Below are positions 18,225 to 27,125 of a stretch of 64,000 bases of DNA, piece by piece. A program made the position numbers and the translations under genes. The stretch is from Pusillimonas sp. UBA6240. GTDB taxonomy: Bacteria; Pseudomonadota; Gammaproteobacteria; Burkholderiales; Burkholderiaceae_B. Below the pieces are notes generated by a model. The model did no database searches, was not told the origin of the DNA, and saw only the letters and a program-made list of their open reading frames with translations. The DNA lies in NCBI GenBank assembly GCA_002441445.1, contig DJWC01000085.1:53563-117562 (forward strand), read 5' to 3'. Each line of letters opens with the position of its first letter. The first letter of the stretch is position 1.

Positions 18225-19823
18225 ATGTATAAAACTCTTAAGGTTTCAAGTTTGGTGGGCAGTTTGTTGGTGGCGCTGCCGCTGACCATGGGCGCGGCGG
18301 GCGCCGCGCGGGCGGAAACCGTCATTACGGCGGTCATGCAGGCGCCTTTGCGCTCTCTCGATCCGGTCATCACCACGGCCTACGTCATCCGCAACTACGG
18401 CTACATGATCTACGACACTTTGCTCAGTGTCGACGCCCACGGCGAGATCAAGCCGCAGATGCTCGAAAAATGGGAAGTCTCCGCGGATGGCAAGACCTAT
18501 ACCTTTACGCTGCGCGACGGCTTGAAGTGGCACGACGGCAAGCCTGTCACCGCGGACGACTGCATAGCCTCCATCAAGCGTTGGGCCAAGCAAGACAAAA
18601 TGGGTCAGGTCATGGAAACCTTGACGACGTCCATGGACAAGGTGAACGACAAGACATTCTCCATGACTTTCAGCGCGCCGACCAATATCGTGCTGCGCGC
18701 CTTGTCCAAACCCAGTTCCCTGGCGGCGTTCATCATGCCGGAAAGGGTGGCCAAGACCTCTCCGTCGGAACCGATTACCGAATCCATAGGCTCGGGGCCC
18801 TTCAAATTCGTCGCCAGCGAATACAAGCCCGGCGTGCAGGCCGTCTTCGTGAAGAATCAGGATTACGTTCCGCGCAATGAGCCGCCCAGCGGCATGGCCG
18901 GCGGGCGCGTGGTCAAGGTGGACAAGGTGCGCTGGGTGTCCATGCCGGACGCCATGACGGGCATCAATGCGCTGAAGAACAAGGAAATCGACTTCATCGA
19001 GCAAGCGCCCTACGACTTGCTGCCCATTCTGGAGCAGGACAAGGACATACAGCTCATCGTCGCCAAAAGCCAGGGCGGGCAGCCCATCATGCGGCTCAAC
19101 CACCTCATCCCGCCATTCGACAACAAGTTGATCCGCAAGGCCGCCATGGCCGCCATAGATCAGAAGGCCATCATGCAGGCGGACATCGGCAACCCCAAGT
19201 ATTACTCCACCTGCGGCGCGCTGTTCGGCTGCGACAGCACTTACGCCTCCACCGCCGGTTCCGAAGATCTCATCAAGGCCGAACCTGAAAAATCCAAGGC
19301 CTTGCTGAAGGAAGGCAAATACGACGGCACGCCCGTGGTCATCATGCACCCCACCGACTTCGCCAATGCCGGCGGGTCTTTCGTGCCGGTCATCGCCCAG
19401 CAACTGCGCCAGGGCGGCTTCAAGGTGGATGTGCAGGCCATGGACTGGCAGACAGTGGTCACGCGGCGCGCCTCGCAAAAGCCGGTGGCCGAAGGCGGCT
19501 GGAATATCTTCACCACTTATCTGTCCTTGGCCGACATCACCGATCCGCTCAGCAATTACACCGTGGCTGCCAACGGCAAGGGGGCCTGGTTCGGCTGGCC
19601 GACGTCGCCTGAAATCGAAAAGCTGCGCCAGCAATTCGCCACCTCCGCTGACGCCGCCGAACTCAAGCGGCTGGCGACCGAAGTCCAGAAGCTGGCCATG
19701 GACGAGGTTGCGGTCGTTCCGCTGGGTGAATTTTCCGTCGTGGCCGCCGCACGCAAATCGCTCAAGGGCATTCTCAACGCACCGGTCCCCGTCTTCTGGA
19801 ACATCGAAAAGACTAAAGACTGA
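18225..19823 (+). CDS. Peptide-type ABC transporter substrate-binding protein
   Basis: A 532-residue family-5 (DppA/OppA) extracellular solute-binding protein. Residues 1-31 form a signal peptide ending ARA-ETVIT. The mature protein has LRSLDPVITTAYVIRNYGYM, then YTFTLRDGLKWHDGKPVTADDC, the classical family signature, and a C-terminal LPLGEFSVV-like segment (VVPLGEFSVVAA). The start follows GAAGGAGAC. It is the first of four transporter genes and its stop overlaps the permease start. The binding specificity is unknown. The M81 and ArgE-like enzymes downstream point to a peptide or N-acyl amino compound. Confidence 0.94.
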   Translation: MYKTLKVSSLVGSLLVALPLTMGAAGAARAETVITAVMQAPLRSLDPVITTAYVIRNYGYMIYDTLLSVDAHGEIKPQMLEKWEVSADGKTYTFTLRDGLKWHDGKPVTADDCIASIKRWAKQDKMGQVMETLTTSMDKVNDKTFSMTFSAPTNIVLRALSKPSSLAAFIMPERVAKTSPSEPITESIGSGPFKFVASEYKPGVQAVFVKNQDYVPRNEPPSGMAGGRVVKVDKVRWVSMPDAMTGINALKNKEIDFIEQAPYDLLPILEQDKDIQLIVAKSQGGQPIMRLNHLIPPFDNKLIRKAAMAAIDQKAIMQADIGNPKYYSTCGALFGCDSTYASTAGSEDLIKAEPEKSKALLKEGKYDGTPVVIMHPTDFANAGGSFVPVIAQQLRQGGFKVDVQAMDWQTVVTRRASQKPVAEGGWNIFTTYLSLADITDPLSNYTVAANGKGAWFGWPTSPEIEKLRQQFATSADAAELKRLATEVQKLAMDEVAVVPLGEFSVVAAARKSLKGILNAPVPVFWNIEKTKD

Positions 19824-20764
19824 TGCTGCTCATCATACTGAAGCGGCTGGCCGCCACCGTCCCCGTATTGCTGGTGGTGGCCGTCGTCATATTCAGCGTG
19901 CTCAGGCTCACGCCGGGAGACCCGGCCGCCATCGTGGCCGGCGATGGCGCGACCGTGCAGCAGATCGAGGAAATACGCCGCCACATGGGGCTGGACCAGC
20001 CCATCCCCGTGCAGTTCTTCAAATGGATAGGCGATGTCTTGCAGGGGGATTTCGGCACGTCGCTGATTTCGAATCTGCCGGTCAAGGACATGATCCTCGA
20101 CCGCATGGGTCCCACCATCGCCATCACGCTCTACACCGTGCTTTACACCGTCATCATTTCCATACCGGTGGGCATCATTTCGGCATGGCGGCGCGGCAAG
20201 GCGGTGGACAAGGTCGTTACCGCGGGCTCGGTGCTGGGCTTCTCGGTGCCGGTGTTCATCACGGCCTATGTGCTGATCTTCATTTTTTCGATGGCGCTGG
20301 GCTGGCTGCCGGTACAAGGCTATAGGCCGCTCAGCGAAGGCCTGTGGCCGCACATCAAGCATTTGATCCTGCCCGTGGCGTCGCTGGGAACCATATACAT
20401 CGCCCTGGTCACCCGTTTCGTCAGGTCCAGCATCATCGACACCCTGGGGGAAGACTATATACGCACCGCGCGGGCCAAAGGCCTGAACGAGCGCTCGGTG
20501 CTGATCCACCACGCCCTGGGCAACGCCGCCGTTCCCATCCTGACCATCATCGGGATAACGATCACCATGCTGATCGGCGGCGTGGTGGTCACGGAATCGG
20601 TGTTCAACATACCCGGCTTGGGGCGGCTGGTGGTCGAAGCGATCCTGGCGAAGGACTTCACCATCATACAAGCCTTGATCGTGCTGTTTTCGGTGGTCGA
20701 TATCGTCATCAACCTGATTATCGACATCTTGTACAAAGTCTTCGATCCGCGTATCGATTCATAA
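19823..20764 (+). CDS. ABC transporter permease, DppB type
   Basis: A 313-residue integral membrane protein of the DppB/OppB family. The N-terminus (IILKRLAATVPVLLVVAVV) is the first helix, followed by the RLTPGDPAAIVAGDGAT segment and about five further helices. The inner-membrane EAA loop is visible as EDYIRTARAKGLNERSVLIHHALGN. The start codon overlaps the last base of the receptor gene (TGATG), so translation is coupled. It forms the channel with the second permease at 20794. Confidence 0.95.
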   Translation: MLLIILKRLAATVPVLLVVAVVIFSVLRLTPGDPAAIVAGDGATVQQIEEIRRHMGLDQPIPVQFFKWIGDVLQGDFGTSLISNLPVKDMILDRMGPTIAITLYTVLYTVIISIPVGIISAWRRGKAVDKVVTAGSVLGFSVPVFITAYVLIFIFSMALGWLPVQGYRPLSEGLWPHIKHLILPVASLGTIYIALVTRFVRSSIIDTLGEDYIRTARAKGLNERSVLIHHALGNAAVPILTIIGITITMLIGGVVVTESVFNIPGLGRLVVEAILAKDFTIIQALIVLFSVVDIVINLIIDILYKVFDPRIDS

Positions 20765-20793
20765 AGGGGGCGGGGGCATCCCTTCGGGCATCC

Positions 20794-21633
20794 ATGGCGA
20801 CACCAAGCAAACTGACCCTGTTTCTGTCCAGCTGGCCGACGCGCCTGGCGCTGGCCATGGTGGCGCTCGTCGTCGTGATGGCGGTGTTCGCCCCCTGGTT
20901 GTCGACGCAGGATCCGATGTTCCTGGACCCCGCCGTGCGCTTGAAGGGCCCGTCGCCGGATCACCTGCTGGGCACCGACGCTTTCGGCCGCGACCTGTAT
21001 TCGCGCATTATCTATGGTTCGCGCGTGTCGCTGATGGTGGGCGCCGGCGTTCTGGCCATCAGCATCGCCTTCGGCGTCGTGCTGGGCGCTCTGGCAGGCT
21101 ACTTTCGGGGGCTGGATTCTATCATTATGCGCATCATGGACGGCATCATGGCCATACCTGCGGTGCTGCTGGCGATCGCGCTGGTCGCGGTGTCGGGTTC
21201 CAGCCTGTACACGGTCATCATCGCCATCGCCGTTCCGGAGATTCCGCGCGTCACGCGGCTGGTGCGCAGCATCATGCTCAGCGTGCGGGGCGAACCCTAT
21301 GTCGAAGCCGCCATCACGCTGGGCACGCCGCCGGCCAAGGTGCTGCTGCGGCACATGCTGCCCAATACGGTGGCGCCGTTGATCGTGCAGGGCACTTATA
21401 TTTTCGCCTCGGCCGTATTGATCGAGGCCATCCTGAGCTTCCTGGGCGCCGGCATCCCTCCCGAAGTGCCATCCTGGGGCAATATCATTGCGGACGGGCG
21501 CAGCTATTTCCAGCTCATTCCCGGCCTGGTGCTGTACCCGGGCATAGTGCTGTCGCTGACCATCCTGACCATCAATATGATAGGCGATGCGGCCCGCGAT
21601 GCGCTGGATCCCAAGCTCGCCGCAAGAAACTAG
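20794..21633 (+). CDS. ABC transporter permease, DppC type
   Basis: A 279-residue permease of the DppC/OppC family. The open frame extends upstream to 20344 inside dppB, but the protein's own N-terminus is MATPSKLTLFLSSWPTRLAL at 20794, 29 bases after the dppB stop. Typical features are FAPWLSTQDPMFLD, the SPDHLLGTDAFGRDLYSRII segment and the EAA loop EPYVEAAITLGTPPAKVLLRH. There is no strong ribosome site directly before the ATG, so it may depend on coupling with the upstream gene. Confidence 0.94.
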   Translation: MATPSKLTLFLSSWPTRLALAMVALVVVMAVFAPWLSTQDPMFLDPAVRLKGPSPDHLLGTDAFGRDLYSRIIYGSRVSLMVGAGVLAISIAFGVVLGALAGYFRGLDSIIMRIMDGIMAIPAVLLAIALVAVSGSSLYTVIIAIAVPEIPRVTRLVRSIMLSVRGEPYVEAAITLGTPPAKVLLRHMLPNTVAPLIVQGTYIFASAVLIEAILSFLGAGIPPEVPSWGNIIADGRSYFQLIPGLVLYPGIVLSLTILTINMIGDAARDALDPKLAARN

Positions 21634-21669
21634 CGTCCTGTCCGCATCGACAGGCCCGAGGCTCCGGAT

Positions 21670-23325
21670 ATGAACTCAACAACGAACAATGCGGATGTGG
21701 TGCTTTCGGTCAGGGACTTGTGCGTGGAGACCGTCAGCAAATCGGATCCCAAGCCCATACTGAAGTCGGTGTCCTTCGATGTCTATGCGTCGGAAACGCT
21801 ATGCATCGTGGGCGAATCGGGTTCAGGCAAATCGGTGACGGCCTTCGCCATCATGGGTTTGCTGCCGCCCGATGCGCTGCGGATAACCGGGGGCACGATC
21901 AGCCTGAACAACAAGAACCTGGCCGACAGCAGCTATGGTGAAATCCTGGCCCTGCGCGCCACGACCATGTCCATGGTTTTCCAGGAACCCATGACGGCGC
22001 TGAATCCGGTGCAGCGCGTGGGCGAGCAGATCGACGAAGTCATCCGCATACACCGGAATATGCCGGCGGCGCAGCGCAAGCAAATGGTGCTGAAGATGTT
22101 GGGCGAGGTCGATCTGCCGGATCCGCCCAGAATCTATGAGTCCTATCCGCATGAGTTGTCCGGCGGCCAGCGCCAGCGCATCGTGATCGCCATTGCGCTC
22201 ATCCTGGAGCCGAAGCTGCTCATTGCCGACGAACCGACGACCGCGCTCGACGTGACCACGCAGAAGCAGATTCTGTATCTGATGAAGCAATTGCAGAAGT
22301 TGCATGGCACGTCCGTCATTTTCATCACCCACGACTTCGGCGTGGTGGCGGAAATCGCCGACCGCATTCTCGTCATGCGCAATGGGGTGAAGGTAGAGGA
22401 AGGCACGCGCACCCAGATACTGCGCGCGCCCGTCGATGCCTATACGAAGGAGCTGATCTCTTCGGTGCCCAGCATACATCCGCCCGAGGCCAAACATGCC
22501 AAGCGCGAACCGGTGCTGGCCGTGCGCAATCTATCCAAGACCTATGGCAGGAAGCCGCTATTCGGCAAGGCGCGCGGGGTGGCGGCGCTGAGCGACATCA
22601 ATCTGGACGTCCACAAGGACGAGGTGGTCGGCATCGTGGGCGAGTCGGGCTCCGGCAAGTCCACGCTGGCGCGCTGCGTGATCGGCCTCGCGGCGGGCTG
22701 GGAGGGCGATATCCTTCTGGGCTCGCGGCCTCTGGAGCCCCATTCCCGCGACCGGCCGCAGGACATCAAAAAACGCATCCAGATCGTTTTCCAGGATCCC
22801 TACCGGTCCTTGAATCCGCGGCGCCGGATCGCCGCCTCGCTGATGGAAGGCCTGGTGAACTTCGGCATGCCGGCCAAGCAAGCATTGGAGAAGGTGGCGG
22901 ATGTATTGTCCATCGTCGGCCTGGATGCGAGCGTCCTGGACCGCTATCCCCATCAGTTCTCGGGCGGGCAGCGCCAGCGGCTGTGCCTGGCGCGCGCCAT
23001 CGTGATGGAGCCCGAAATCCTCATCGCGGACGAGGCGGTATCGGCGCTGGACGTGACGGTGCAAGGGCAGGTGCTGGAGCTGCTGGCCGACATCAAGCGG
23101 CGCACCCAGGTGGCCATTCTATTCATCACACATGATTTGCGGGTGGCGGCGCAGATATCCGACAAGATCATCGTCATGCAGAAGGGCAGGATCGTCGAGC
23201 AGGGCACCCCGCAGGAAGTCATTTCCGCGCCGCGAGAGGCGTACACTAAAGAGCTGATCAACTCGGCGCCCGGATCCAATTGGGATTTCAAGCACTTCCG
23301 GGAATTCGTGCCCAGTCCCGCATAA
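21670..23325 (+). CDS. Dual-domain ABC transporter ATPase (DppD-DppF fusion)
   Basis: A 551-residue protein with two complete ABC ATPase domains in tandem, as in GsiA/YejF. Domain 1: Walker A GESGSGKSVTAF, Q-loop VFQEPMTALNPV, signature LSGGQRQRI, Walker B LLIADEPTTALD. Domain 2 (from about residue 280): GESGSGKSTLARC, VFQDPYRSLNPR, FSGGQRQRLCLARAI, ILIADEAVSALD. It powers the importer formed by the two permeases. Note EAVSALD rather than the usual EPxSALD in the second domain; this is common in the DppF half. It ends eight bases before the M81 gene. Confidence 0.95.
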   Translation: MNSTTNNADVVLSVRDLCVETVSKSDPKPILKSVSFDVYASETLCIVGESGSGKSVTAFAIMGLLPPDALRITGGTISLNNKNLADSSYGEILALRATTMSMVFQEPMTALNPVQRVGEQIDEVIRIHRNMPAAQRKQMVLKMLGEVDLPDPPRIYESYPHELSGGQRQRIVIAIALILEPKLLIADEPTTALDVTTQKQILYLMKQLQKLHGTSVIFITHDFGVVAEIADRILVMRNGVKVEEGTRTQILRAPVDAYTKELISSVPSIHPPEAKHAKREPVLAVRNLSKTYGRKPLFGKARGVAALSDINLDVHKDEVVGIVGESGSGKSTLARCVIGLAAGWEGDILLGSRPLEPHSRDRPQDIKKRIQIVFQDPYRSLNPRRRIAASLMEGLVNFGMPAKQALEKVADVLSIVGLDASVLDRYPHQFSGGQRQRLCLARAIVMEPEILIADEAVSALDVTVQGQVLELLADIKRRTQVAILFITHDLRVAAQISDKIIVMQKGRIVEQGTPQEVISAPREAYTKELINSAPGSNWDFKHFREFVPSPA

Positions 23326-23333
23326 GGAAAGCC

Positions 23334-24854
23334 ATGCGTATCGTTGTCGCCGGTTTCGAGCATGAGACCAATACTTTCGCGCCCACCAAGGCCGATAGGC
23401 GCGCCTTCGAACTGGGAGGCGGCTGGCCCGGCATGGTATCGGGCCCGGCCCTGTTCAAAGCCGTCGAAGGCGCGAACATCCCCGCAGCGGGCTTCATCCG
23501 CGCGGCGCAGGCCGCGGGGCATACCCTGCTGCCCACGACCTGGTGCGCGGCCAGCCCTTCGGCGCATGTCACCCGCGATGCCTACGAGCACATCAGCGCG
23601 CTCATCCTGGAGCAGATGGCGGCCGCCTTGCCGGCGGATGCGGTCTACCTGGACCTGCATGGCGCCATGGTGGCCGAGCATCTGGACGACGGCGAGGGCG
23701 AGCTGATCGCCAGGGTGCGCCGCCTGGTTGGCGACGGCATCCCCATCGTGGTCAGCCTGGACCTGCATGCCAATGTCACGGAAAGGATGCTGCGGGGCGC
23801 CGATGCTTTGTTCGCCTTTCGGACCTATCCGCATGTGGACATGGCGGAGACCGGCGAGCGCGTTTTTCGCTACCTGCAGCAGCGCTTCGATGGGCTGCCG
23901 CGCCAGCGGCCGGCCTGGAAACGCATTCCCTTCCTCATCCCCATCTGCTGGCAAAGCACCTTCATGGAGCCGGCCAAATCGCTGTACAAGAAGCTGGAAC
24001 GGATCGAAGCCACGCCGGGCGTAAGCGGCATGTCGCTGTGCATGGGGTTTCCGGCCGCTGACTTTCCCGAATGCGCGGGCATGGTGTGGGCTTATGGCGC
24101 ATCCGATACGCTTGCGCGGCAGGCCGTGGACGAGCTGTTTCAGGCCGTGGTCGAGGCCGAGCACGGGTTCGCAGGCACGCTCTACGAAGCCGATGCGGCC
24201 GTGCGCAAGGCGCAGGCGCTTGCGCAGCAGGCCTCGCGTCCCGTCGTCATCGCCGATGCGCAAGACAACCCGGGGGCGGGCAGCGATTCGGACACGACGG
24301 GCATGCTGCGCGCCCTGGTTGCCCATGATGCCCAGGCTGCGGCCATAGGCCTGATCGTCGATCCGGAGTCGGCGGCGCTGGCCCACCAGGCCGGGGCGGG
24401 CCATACCGTGCGCCTGAAACTGGGCGGCAAGTCGGGCGTGCCTGGAGACGAGCCCTTCGAGGGCGACTATCTGGTGGAAAGCCTGTCGGATGGCCGGTTT
24501 CTGGCCAAGGGGCCTTATTATAAAGGCATCCATATGGCGCTGGGGCCTTCGGCCTGCTTGCGCCGGGGCGGCGTGCGCATCGTAGTCACGACCGACAAGG
24601 CCCAGATGGCGGACCAGGAAATGTTCAGGTTCGTAGGCATCGAACCGACGGCGCAGAAAATCCTGGTGCTCAAGAGCGCCACGCATTTCAGGGCGGACTT
24701 CGAACCGATAGCGTCCGGGGTGCTGGTGGCCATCGCGCCGGGTTCCATGAAAATCGACCCCGCCTTGCTGCCCTGGACGCGGCTTGCCGGCGACATCCGC
24801 CTGAACCCCGGCGGGCCCACTTTCGCCGAGTCCGGCAAGGCCCAGGGGCGTTGA
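23334..24854 (+). CDS. M81 family metallopeptidase (MlrC-like)
   Basis: A 506-residue protein of the M81/MlrC family, named after the enzyme that degrades linearised microcystin fragments. The N-terminus MRIVVAGFEHETNTFAPT, the DLHGAMVAEHLDDGEGELI segment, SLDLHANVTERML and the DNPGAGSDSDTTGMLRAL segment are characteristic and include the likely zinc ligands. The open frame reaches back to 23280, but the ATG at 23334 has an AAGGA site and starts at the conserved fold. It follows the ABC importer by eight bases, so it probably acts on the imported compound. Its real substrate in such operons is not established. Confidence 0.93.
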   Translation: MRIVVAGFEHETNTFAPTKADRRAFELGGGWPGMVSGPALFKAVEGANIPAAGFIRAAQAAGHTLLPTTWCAASPSAHVTRDAYEHISALILEQMAAALPADAVYLDLHGAMVAEHLDDGEGELIARVRRLVGDGIPIVVSLDLHANVTERMLRGADALFAFRTYPHVDMAETGERVFRYLQQRFDGLPRQRPAWKRIPFLIPICWQSTFMEPAKSLYKKLERIEATPGVSGMSLCMGFPAADFPECAGMVWAYGASDTLARQAVDELFQAVVEAEHGFAGTLYEADAAVRKAQALAQQASRPVVIADAQDNPGAGSDSDTTGMLRALVAHDAQAAAIGLIVDPESAALAHQAGAGHTVRLKLGGKSGVPGDEPFEGDYLVESLSDGRFLAKGPYYKGIHMALGPSACLRRGGVRIVVTTDKAQMADQEMFRFVGIEPTAQKILVLKSATHFRADFEPIASGVLVAIAPGSMKIDPALLPWTRLAGDIRLNPGGPTFAESGKAQGR

Positions 24855-24895
24855 ATATGCAGCCTTCTGTGGAAGCTGATGCATAAGGAAAGGAC

Positions 24896-26047
24896 ATGAA
24901 GCAGCAATCACGAGACATGATCGCCAGGCTGGTGGGCTTCGACACCGTGTCGCGCAATTCCAATATGGCCTTGATCGACTATGTGCGCGACTACCTGGCC
25001 GGCCATGGCGTGCAAAGCCGGCTGGTGAAAAGTCCCGACGGCAAGAAGTCCAATCTGTATGCCACCGTGGGGCCCGATATAGAGGGCGGCGTGGTGCTGT
25101 CGGGGCATACGGATGTGGTGCCGGTGGACGGCCAGCCCTGGGACACCGACCCCTTCGTCCTGACGGAAAAAGACGGCAGACTATACGGGCGCGGCACCTG
25201 CGACATGAAGTCCTTCATCGCCATCGGCCTGGCGATGGCGCCGGACATGCTGCGCGCCGGGCTGAAGCGCCCCATACATTTTGCGCTCAGCTATGACGAA
25301 GAGGTGGGCTGCGTGGGCGCGCCCGCGATGATAGAACGCATGGCCGCGGAAATCGCCAGGCCGGGAGCCGTCATCGTCGGCGAGCCGACCAGCATGGCCC
25401 CCATCATGGCGCACAAGGGCATCGCCGCCGCGCGCACCACCGTCATCGGCCACGAGGCGCACTCCAGCCAGGTGCAGCGCGGCGTGAGCGCCGTCATGAC
25501 CGCCGCCAGGCTGATCACCTTCCTGGACGACATGATGGCCGAAAACAAGGCCAAGGCTGATCCGGACTGCCCCTTCGTGCCGCCGTTTTCCACCATCCAT
25601 GTGGGCGTGGTCCATGGCGGCACCGCCTTGAACATCATTTCGCGCGAATGCTCCTTCGTCTGGGACGTCCGCGTGCTGCCCGGCGAAGACTGGCGCGATT
25701 ATCTCGACCGCTTCCAAGCATACGCCGACAGCCTGCTGCCGGCAATGAAAGCCATTTCTCCCCATGTCTCCATCACCACGGAAGTCCTCGCCGATGCGCC
25801 GCCGCTGACGCACGAAGGCAGCGACGAGGCGCAGCGGCTCGCCCTGCGCTTGTCGGGCTGCGCATGCTGCGGCGTGGTGCCCTATGCCACCGAAGGCGGA
25901 CAGTTCCGCCGGCATGGCTGGCCGGTGGTGGTATGCGGGCCGGGTTCCATCGACCAGGCGCATCAGCCCAACGAATACATCGACGTGGCGCAGGTCGGCG
26001 AATGCGAAACGTTCATCGGAAAACTGATAGATCAACTGGCAAGCTGA
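24896..26047 (+). CDS. argE: M20 family deacylase, acetylornithine deacetylase (ArgE) type
   Basis: A 383-residue zinc hydrolase of the M20/ArgE family. Metal-binding motifs are VLSGHTDVVPVDGQPWD, LYGRGTCDMKSFIAI, and SYDEEVGCVGAPAM with the catalytic glutamate pair. The dimerisation domain is in the middle (HEAHSSQVQRGVSA), and the C-terminal histidine lies in IDQAHQPNEYIDV. It removes an acyl group from an N-acyl amino acid. As the last gene of the peptide-transporter operon, its role is more likely catabolic than arginine synthesis. The gene symbol reflects the family. Confidence 0.9.
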   Translation: MKQQSRDMIARLVGFDTVSRNSNMALIDYVRDYLAGHGVQSRLVKSPDGKKSNLYATVGPDIEGGVVLSGHTDVVPVDGQPWDTDPFVLTEKDGRLYGRGTCDMKSFIAIGLAMAPDMLRAGLKRPIHFALSYDEEVGCVGAPAMIERMAAEIARPGAVIVGEPTSMAPIMAHKGIAAARTTVIGHEAHSSQVQRGVSAVMTAARLITFLDDMMAENKAKADPDCPFVPPFSTIHVGVVHGGTALNIISRECSFVWDVRVLPGEDWRDYLDRFQAYADSLLPAMKAISPHVSITTEVLADAPPLTHEGSDEAQRLALRLSGCACCGVVPYATEGGQFRRHGWPVVVCGPGSIDQAHQPNEYIDVAQVGECETFIGKLIDQLAS

Positions 26048-26101
26048 AGCAGCCCCCGGATTTGTTCATGTGAGCATGTCCAGCAAGCCTGTTCCATCCA
26101 T

Positions 26102-27124
26102 CTATTGAATTTTCACATTGGCTTCCTTGACTACGCGCTGCCATTTCTGAACATCGTTCTTGACAAAGTCGGCAAAGGCCGCGGGTGTGCTGGTCGCGAC
26201 TTCATAGCCTTGCCCTTCGAGCTTGGCCTTCACCTGGGGATTCGACAGGACTTGTTTGAATAAGTCATTCAGTTTTTTGGTGACGGCGTCGGGCAGCTTG
26301 GCGGGAGCGAAAATGCCGTACCAAGTGGTCACGTCATAGCCCGGTACGCCCGACTCGGCAATGGTCGGAACATCGGGCAGCAGGGGCGAGCGCTTGCTGC
26401 CGGTGACAGCCAAGGCTCTGACCTGCCCCGATTTGATGAAGCTCATGAGCGGCGGCAGGGTATTGAAGGTAAGATTGACATGCCCCGCAACCAGGTCGCT
26501 GTTGCCCGGAGAGGCGCCCTTATAGGGAACGTGCACCATCTTCGTGCCTGTCGTCAGCGCGAACATTTCGCCGGCCAAGTGCGGCGAGCCTCCCTGCCCG
26601 GAGGATGCATAGGTAAGCTTGCCGGGGGACTCCTTGGCCAGCGCGATAAGCTCCTTGACCGAATGGGCGGGCAGCTTCGGGTTCACAGCAAGAACATGGG
26701 TCGTGTAGCCGATAAGGGTTACCGCTGTGAAGTCTTTGACGCAATCGTAAGGCAAGTCTTTATATAAGGCCTGGTTGATCGCGTTGGGCCCGATATTACC
26801 CAGCAAAATAGTGTAGCCGTCAGCGGGAGAACGGGCAGCCGCCTCGGTGCCGATGATGCCATTGGCGCCCGGTTTGTTTTCAATAACGACCGCATGCTTG
26901 ATGCGTTCCGTTATGGCTTCGCCCAGGGTGCGCGCAAAGATATCCGCCCCTCCTCCCGGCGGGTAGGGAACAATCAATTTAATGGCCTTGTCGGGAAAGC
27001 TGGCCGCGGCTTCGGCCGCCGCAGCATCGGCTGCCGCAGCATCGGCTGCCGCAGCAATCGTGCCGGCCATGGCCAGTACTCCCGATCCGATACACAGGGC
27101 CAGCGTACGCAACTTTATTTTCAT
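26102..27124 (-). CDS. Bug-family substrate-binding protein with a repeat-expanded signal region
   Basis: A 340-residue Bug/TctC receptor. The ATG at 27124 has a perfect AGGAGG site (an upstream frame extends to 27325 but lies inside the neighbouring gene). The signal peptide is MKIKLRTLALCIGSGVLAMA and continues into an unusual alanine-rich tract built of ADAAA units, coded by a 15-base tandem repeat, before the mature start FPDKAIKLIV. The core has YPPGGGADIFARTLGE, NKPGANGIIGTEAA and PADGYTILL. It starts one base after the stop of the argininosuccinate-lyase-like gene, so both are co-transcribed. Confidence 0.93.
   Translation of the reverse strand: MKIKLRTLALCIGSGVLAMAGTIAAAADAAAADAAAAEAAASFPDKAIKLIVPYPPGGGADIFARTLGEAITERIKHAVVIENKPGANGIIGTEAAARSPADGYTILLGNIGPNAINQALYKDLPYDCVKDFTAVTLIGYTTHVLAVNPKLPAHSVKELIALAKESPGKLTYASSGQGGSPHLAGEMFALTTGTKMVHVPYKGASPGNSDLVAGHVNLTFNTLPPLMSFIKSGQVRALAVTGSKRSPLLPDVPTIAESGVPGYDVTTWYGIFAPAKLPDAVTKKLNDLFKQVLSNPQVKAKLEGQGYEVATSTPAAFADFVKNDVQKWQRVVKEANVKIQ
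27016..27060 (-). repeat. 15-base tandem repeat within the signal peptide of the Bug receptor
   Basis: Three units of the form C(T/C)GCCGCAGCATCGG lie head to tail on the plus strand (the last varies), coding the ADAAAADAAAAEAAA-type tract after the hydrophobic core of the signal peptide. The reading frame is kept by the 15-base length, so copy number could change by slippage without breaking the gene. Confidence 0.8.
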
Positions 27125-27125
27125 G

